Source of the DNA: an uncultured bacterium
GTDB lineage: Bacteria; Patescibacteriota; Dojkabacteria; CALFHW01
Assembly (NCBI GenBank): GCA_937876695.1
Contig: CALFHW010000141.1
Location: forward strand, 1-24,767
Length of the DNA: 24,767 nucleotides
Direction of reading: 5' to 3'
Part shown: positions 22,236 to 24,767 of the stretch, piece by piece
How positions within the stretch are numbered: position 1 is the stretch's first letter
Layout of the letters: each line of letters starts with the position of its first letter
The notes under the pieces: model-generated
What the model was told of the DNA's origin: nothing
Database searches by the model: none
Seen by the model: the letters and a program-made list of their open reading frames with translations, nothing else
Made by a program: the position numbers and the translations under genes

Positions 22236-23564
22236 ATGGCCAACCAAGATTTTAGAAGTCCGCCCCATAGCGAAGATGCCGAGAGAAGCATATTAGGCGC
22301 GGTTTTGCTGGATGATGAGGTCATCATGACTGTGGCAGAGGTGCTGGAAGCCAAAGATTTTTACCACCCTAGTTTCGGCCTTATTTTCCAATCCATGATG
22401 GACCTCTATGAGAGACAGTCGCCCATTGACGTGCTCACTTTAAGTAACCAACTCAAAGCCAAGAAGAAGTTTAAAGACATTGGTGGCGAGAAATTACTGA
22501 CTGATATTATCGCCGACACCCCAACTTCTGCTCACGCTGAAGAGTACGCCAAAATAGTGAAGGATCACAGCACTAGACGTAAGTTGATCACTTTAGGCGC
22601 AAAGGTAAATGAACTCGCATTCAAGGAAGATGAGGATCTAGAGCTGCTTCTCGATCGAGCTGAGCAAGATCTTTACTCGATTACTGATACAGCAGTGAGA
22701 CGTGATTTTGTGCATATTTCGAAGCTACTAGAGACTACCTACGAGCAAGCTGAGGCTATGAGCAGCAACCCAAATGCCTTGCGGGGCATCAGTTCGGGCT
22801 TCCGCGATATCGATAAGATACTCGGAGGTTTCCAAAAGTCTGACTTGATCATTTTGGCAGCTAGACCAGCAGTAGGTAAGACTGCATTTACTCTCGATGT
22901 AGCTAGACACGCTGCTACCATGGAAGGCAAGAAAGTCGGTTTCTTCTCGCTAGAAATGTCCGCCTCACAGCTGATGGATAGGTTGCTGTCGCAGGAGGTG
23001 GGCGTGGGTTTATGGGAATTGCGCATGGGAAGACTTAGAGATGAGGAATTTGCCAAGCTGGCAGATGCAATGGGTAGGTTGAGCGAATCAGGCCTATACT
23101 TCGACGACACCCCTGGCTTAAGCATCATGGAAATGCGCACCAAGGCTCGAAAACTGAAGATGGAGCACGGGCTAGATCTAATCGTGGTGGACTATTTACA
23201 ACTAATGCAGGGTCGCAGCAGAGAAAATCGTACTCAGGAGGTCTCTGAGATCTCGCGCTTTCTAAAACTCCTAGCCAGAGAGCTGGAAGTACCGCTTATC
23301 GCGCTTAGTCAGCTTAGCCGCGCTGTAGAGAGCAGGGCTGATCGCATCCCGCAGTTGTCGGACTTGCGTGAGTCAGGTTCTATCGAGCAGGACGCCGACA
23401 TCGTGATGTTCCTACATAGAGAGGAGAGCTTTGATCCTGATACCGATCGTAAAGGCATTGGAGATGTCATTATCGCTAAGCATAGAAACGGTCCAACTGG
23501 ACAAACAGAACTAGCTTTCATCAAGGAGCAAGCTCGCTTTAGAGATTTGAATAAAACTGCTTAA
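22236..23564 (+). CDS. dnaB: Replicative DNA helicase DnaB
   Basis: 442 residues, the usual length. The hexameric helicase unwinds DNA at the fork and recruits primase. The N-terminal domain starts PPHSEDAERSILGAVLLD. The RecA-like C-terminal domain begins near GISSGFRDIDKILGGFQ and has Walker A RPAVGKT (K215), then GFFSLEMSASQLMDRLL, Walker B LIVVDYLQLM, SQLSRAVESR and DLRESGSIEQDADIVMFLHR, all hallmark DnaB motifs, with KHRNGPTG near the end. No intein interrupts the Walker motif. Its stop shares a TTAA with a convergent small ORF. The upstream neighbour is unrelated, and it has its own TATAAT. Confidence 0.97.
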   Translation: MANQDFRSPPHSEDAERSILGAVLLDDEVIMTVAEVLEAKDFYHPSFGLIFQSMMDLYERQSPIDVLTLSNQLKAKKKFKDIGGEKLLTDIIADTPTSAHAEEYAKIVKDHSTRRKLITLGAKVNELAFKEDEDLELLLDRAEQDLYSITDTAVRRDFVHISKLLETTYEQAEAMSSNPNALRGISSGFRDIDKILGGFQKSDLIILAARPAVGKTAFTLDVARHAATMEGKKVGFFSLEMSASQLMDRLLSQEVGVGLWELRMGRLRDEEFAKLADAMGRLSESGLYFDDTPGLSIMEMRTKARKLKMEHGLDLIVVDYLQLMQGRSRENRTQEVSEISRFLKLLARELEVPLIALSQLSRAVESRADRIPQLSDLRESGSIEQDADIVMFLHREESFDPDTDRKGIGDVIIAKHRNGPTGQTELAFIKEQARFRDLNKTA

Positions 23565-23737
23565 GATTCCTCAGTACTGGTAGAAATTCCCTGCACCCTT
23601 AGGCCTGTGAGGGGCGTGCCATTAGTACTGCCGATGAACTGGATGACGAAGCTTGCGAGCACAACGGCTAGCAAAAATAGCACTGCTACTGCCACTTGAT
23701 CGCGCTCTAGTTTGCTTGTTTTAGCTAAATCTCGCAC
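23561..23737 (-). CDS. Predicted 58-residue single-pass membrane protein
   Basis: Found by reading the 217-base gap after dnaB on the minus strand. From GTG at 23737 the frame stays open for 58 codons to TAA. The product has a charged N-terminus (MRDLAKTSKLERDQ), one clear membrane helix (about 15-35, VAVAVLFLLAVVLASFVIQF) and a polar tail (GSTNGTPLTG ... STSTEES). No ATG is available, and an in-frame TAA lies eight codons before the GTG. A TGCTATAAT on the same strand lies 34 bases upstream. Its stop overlaps that of dnaB in a palindromic TTAA. The well-shaped anchor plus promoter argue for a real gene; the short length and GTG start argue caution. No family recognised. Confidence 0.5.
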   Translation of the reverse strand: MRDLAKTSKLERDQVAVAVLFLLAVVLASFVIQFIGSTNGTPLTGLRVQGISTSTEES

Positions 23738-23771
23738 GTTGTGATAACATTTGAATACTTAAGTTAAAACC

Positions 23772-23780
23772 ATTATAGCA
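23772..23780 (-). promoter_or_regulatory. Extended -10 promoter TGCTATAAT on the minus strand
   Basis: Perfect extended -10 reading left, overlapping the region just before the plus-strand gene at 23782. The transcript would have a leader of about 28 bases before the GTG at 23737, unlike most genes here. Confidence 0.4.
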
Positions 23781-23781
23781 A

Positions 23782-24150
23782 ATGGACGAGACAACAGAAA
23801 AAGACCCAAATGTTTATTCATTTATGATGCAATTAGTGCAGGAGAAGCACGGTGACGACTCTGAATACGACTTCCTACAGTCAGAAGCCGGTAGGTTGTA
23901 CGACATGTTTGGGGACGTTTTGCTCTCATACTTTGAACCACAGCTCAATGAGGAACAAAAAGTACAATTTGACCAGTTAATTGAGGCTAATGAAGGTCAG
24001 GATGCGTTGATGAACTATTTAGTTGAAAATATTGGTGATTTAGAACAGCAGATTATTCAGGTTTTAGTCAGCTTTAGGACAGATTATCTTCAAGGTAAGT
24101 TGGAAGCTGAAGATGTAGACCTTCAGAAGTTGGCTGATCAGGAGGCATAA
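23782..24150 (+). CDS. Small acidic helical protein of unknown function
   Basis: 122 residues, strongly acidic, no signal or membrane segment. It appears all-helical: VYSFMMQLVQEKHGDD, then FLQSEAGRLYDMFGDVLLSYF, then LNEEQKVQFDQLIEANEGQD, YLVENIGDLEQQIIQVLVSF and a final DYLQGKLEAEDVD. The middle and end recall the helical repeats of small CPR proteins annotated as DUF5663, but I hold this only weakly. TTGAAT (23751-23756) with TATAGC 17 bases later could be its promoter, though that leaves just two bases to the ATG. The next gene follows after 24 bases, so the acidic protein and the basic-tailed coiled-coil protein may be partners. Confidence 0.7.
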   Translation: MDETTEKDPNVYSFMMQLVQEKHGDDSEYDFLQSEAGRLYDMFGDVLLSYFEPQLNEEQKVQFDQLIEANEGQDALMNYLVENIGDLEQQIIQVLVSFRTDYLQGKLEAEDVDLQKLADQEA

Positions 24151-24174
24151 AATTACAACCTAGGACCACATAGT

Positions 24175-24738
24175 ATGCCAGGACCATCAAGAGGTGCGAT
24201 AGTTGCAGAACGAGAGCAGGTTATCAGCCAGGTCGATAGAGATAAAACACGTAAAGTCGGCGAAATCCGCTCGGCGATGTCGGTCCAGGCTAGCGAGGCG
24301 TCGGGGGCATTCCAGGAGCGAATAGGCCAGATGCAAGAGGCTAAAGCCAATATCAGCGACAAAATCTCTTCACTACAAGCGGCGCTAGGTGAAATCCCAC
24401 CTGGGCACCCACAAAGAGCTGCGGTAGAAAAGCAGATTGCTATGCTGCGAAAGCAATTGGCGCAAATTGAGGCAAACATCTCCGCTATTAAGTTCCGCAA
24501 GACCTCGCAGCTGAAGATGATCAATTTCCAAAAGAATATGCGTGAGCAGATGATAAATATCAATCATTCTAAACAGAAGGCCATGATTCTGCAGCGATTT
24601 GCCGAGAAACTGATGCAGTTTGAGCAAATGCAAATCGCTATGAAGGCCAGAAGCGGCGGTGGAGAAGGCGGCGTGCGCAGGGCTGGTTCAAAACCGGGGA
24701 TGGGTAATTCCAAAGAAGCAGGCCAAGCATCTGGTTAG
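24175..24738 (+). CDS. Coiled-coil protein with Gly-rich basic tail, unknown function
   Basis: 187 residues, no signal or membrane helix. Residues about 8-150 are almost all helical and rich in Gln, Lys, Glu and Ala, typical of coiled coil (QMQEAKANISDKISSLQAAL, then KQIAMLRKQLAQIEANISAI). A short break at GEIPPGHPQR suggests a helical hairpin. The last 30 residues are Gly-rich and basic (ARSGGGEGGVRRAGSKPGMG), probably disordered and possibly binding nucleic acid or an acidic partner. AGGA (24162-24165) nine bases before the ATG is a possible Shine-Dalgarno. It follows the acidic protein by 24 bases in the same direction. I do not recognise a family, and the window ends 29 bases later. Confidence 0.7.
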   Translation: MPGPSRGAIVAEREQVISQVDRDKTRKVGEIRSAMSVQASEASGAFQERIGQMQEAKANISDKISSLQAALGEIPPGHPQRAAVEKQIAMLRKQLAQIEANISAIKFRKTSQLKMINFQKNMREQMININHSKQKAMILQRFAEKLMQFEQMQIAMKARSGGGEGGVRRAGSKPGMGNSKEAGQASG

Positions 24739-24767
24739 GTATCTTGCAGACTTCTGTTAGACTAGCC

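Noticed and set aside
1..24767. CRISPR arrays, tRNA or rRNA genes, insertion sequences, phage integration sites.
   Set aside because: No regularly spaced repeats, no tRNA T-loop/anticodon pattern in the gaps, no transposase or integrase, and no flanking terminal repeats were seen.

Overview
This is chromosomal sequence from a bacterium, most probably a member of the Candidate Phyla Radiation (Patescibacteria). The reasons are indirect. It carries a very long secreted protein of a phage-tail-like build, and two membrane proteins share a C-terminal YRPST motif that I associate with CPR genomes. Housekeeping genes are compact, rpsF and rpsR are adjacent with no ssb between them, and almost no gene has a Shine-Dalgarno sequence. 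I cannot name the phylum. The code looks standard: UGA never occurs inside a gene. As a stop it is used only once in 23 genes, against 11 TAA and 11 TAG.

Layout. 1-4074 (+): the 3' part of a giant secreted protein containing an apparent seven-bladed propeller, then a small YRPST membrane protein. 4052-6934 (-): two tandem, distantly paralogous cytosolic proteins of unknown function. 6973-9558 (+): dnaX, ybaB, recR. 9559-9927: a structured, AT-rich gap. 9928-11319 (+): a beta-CASP metallo-beta-lactamase-fold RNase. 11320-11677: a second gap, ending in the rpsF promoter. 11678-14189 (+): rpsF, rpsR and a 650-residue protein of unknown function. 14199-16779 (+): a membrane-anchored S41 protease and an HtrA-like serine protease. 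16776-19104 (-): rpmE, prfA, prmC, transcribed in that order. 19170-22203 (+): a second YRPST membrane protein, a metallo-beta-lactamase-like protein without metal ligands, and a CapA-like protein with altered ligands. 22236-23564 (+): dnaB. 23561-23737 (-): a 58-residue predicted membrane protein. 23782-24738 (+): an acidic helical protein and a coiled-coil protein.

How it works together. DNA replication and repair (dnaX, ybaB, recR, dnaB), translation (rpsF, rpsR, rpmE, prfA, prmC) and the cell surface (giant protein, two proteases, two YRPST proteins, CapA-like protein) are interleaved in short operons. A recurring feature is a TATAAT-like hexamer, often preceded by TGn, ending 5-8 bases before the start codon. 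It occurs at about eleven genes, often inside the 3' end of the gene before. This predicts mostly leaderless mRNAs and many internal promoters.

Most worth a second look: the paralogous unknown pair at 4052-6934, the leaderless promoter pattern, the possible H-type pseudoknot at 9747-9784, the metal-site-less MBL protein next to an altered CapA, the unannotated 58-residue membrane protein, and the cysteine-paired propeller in the giant surface protein.
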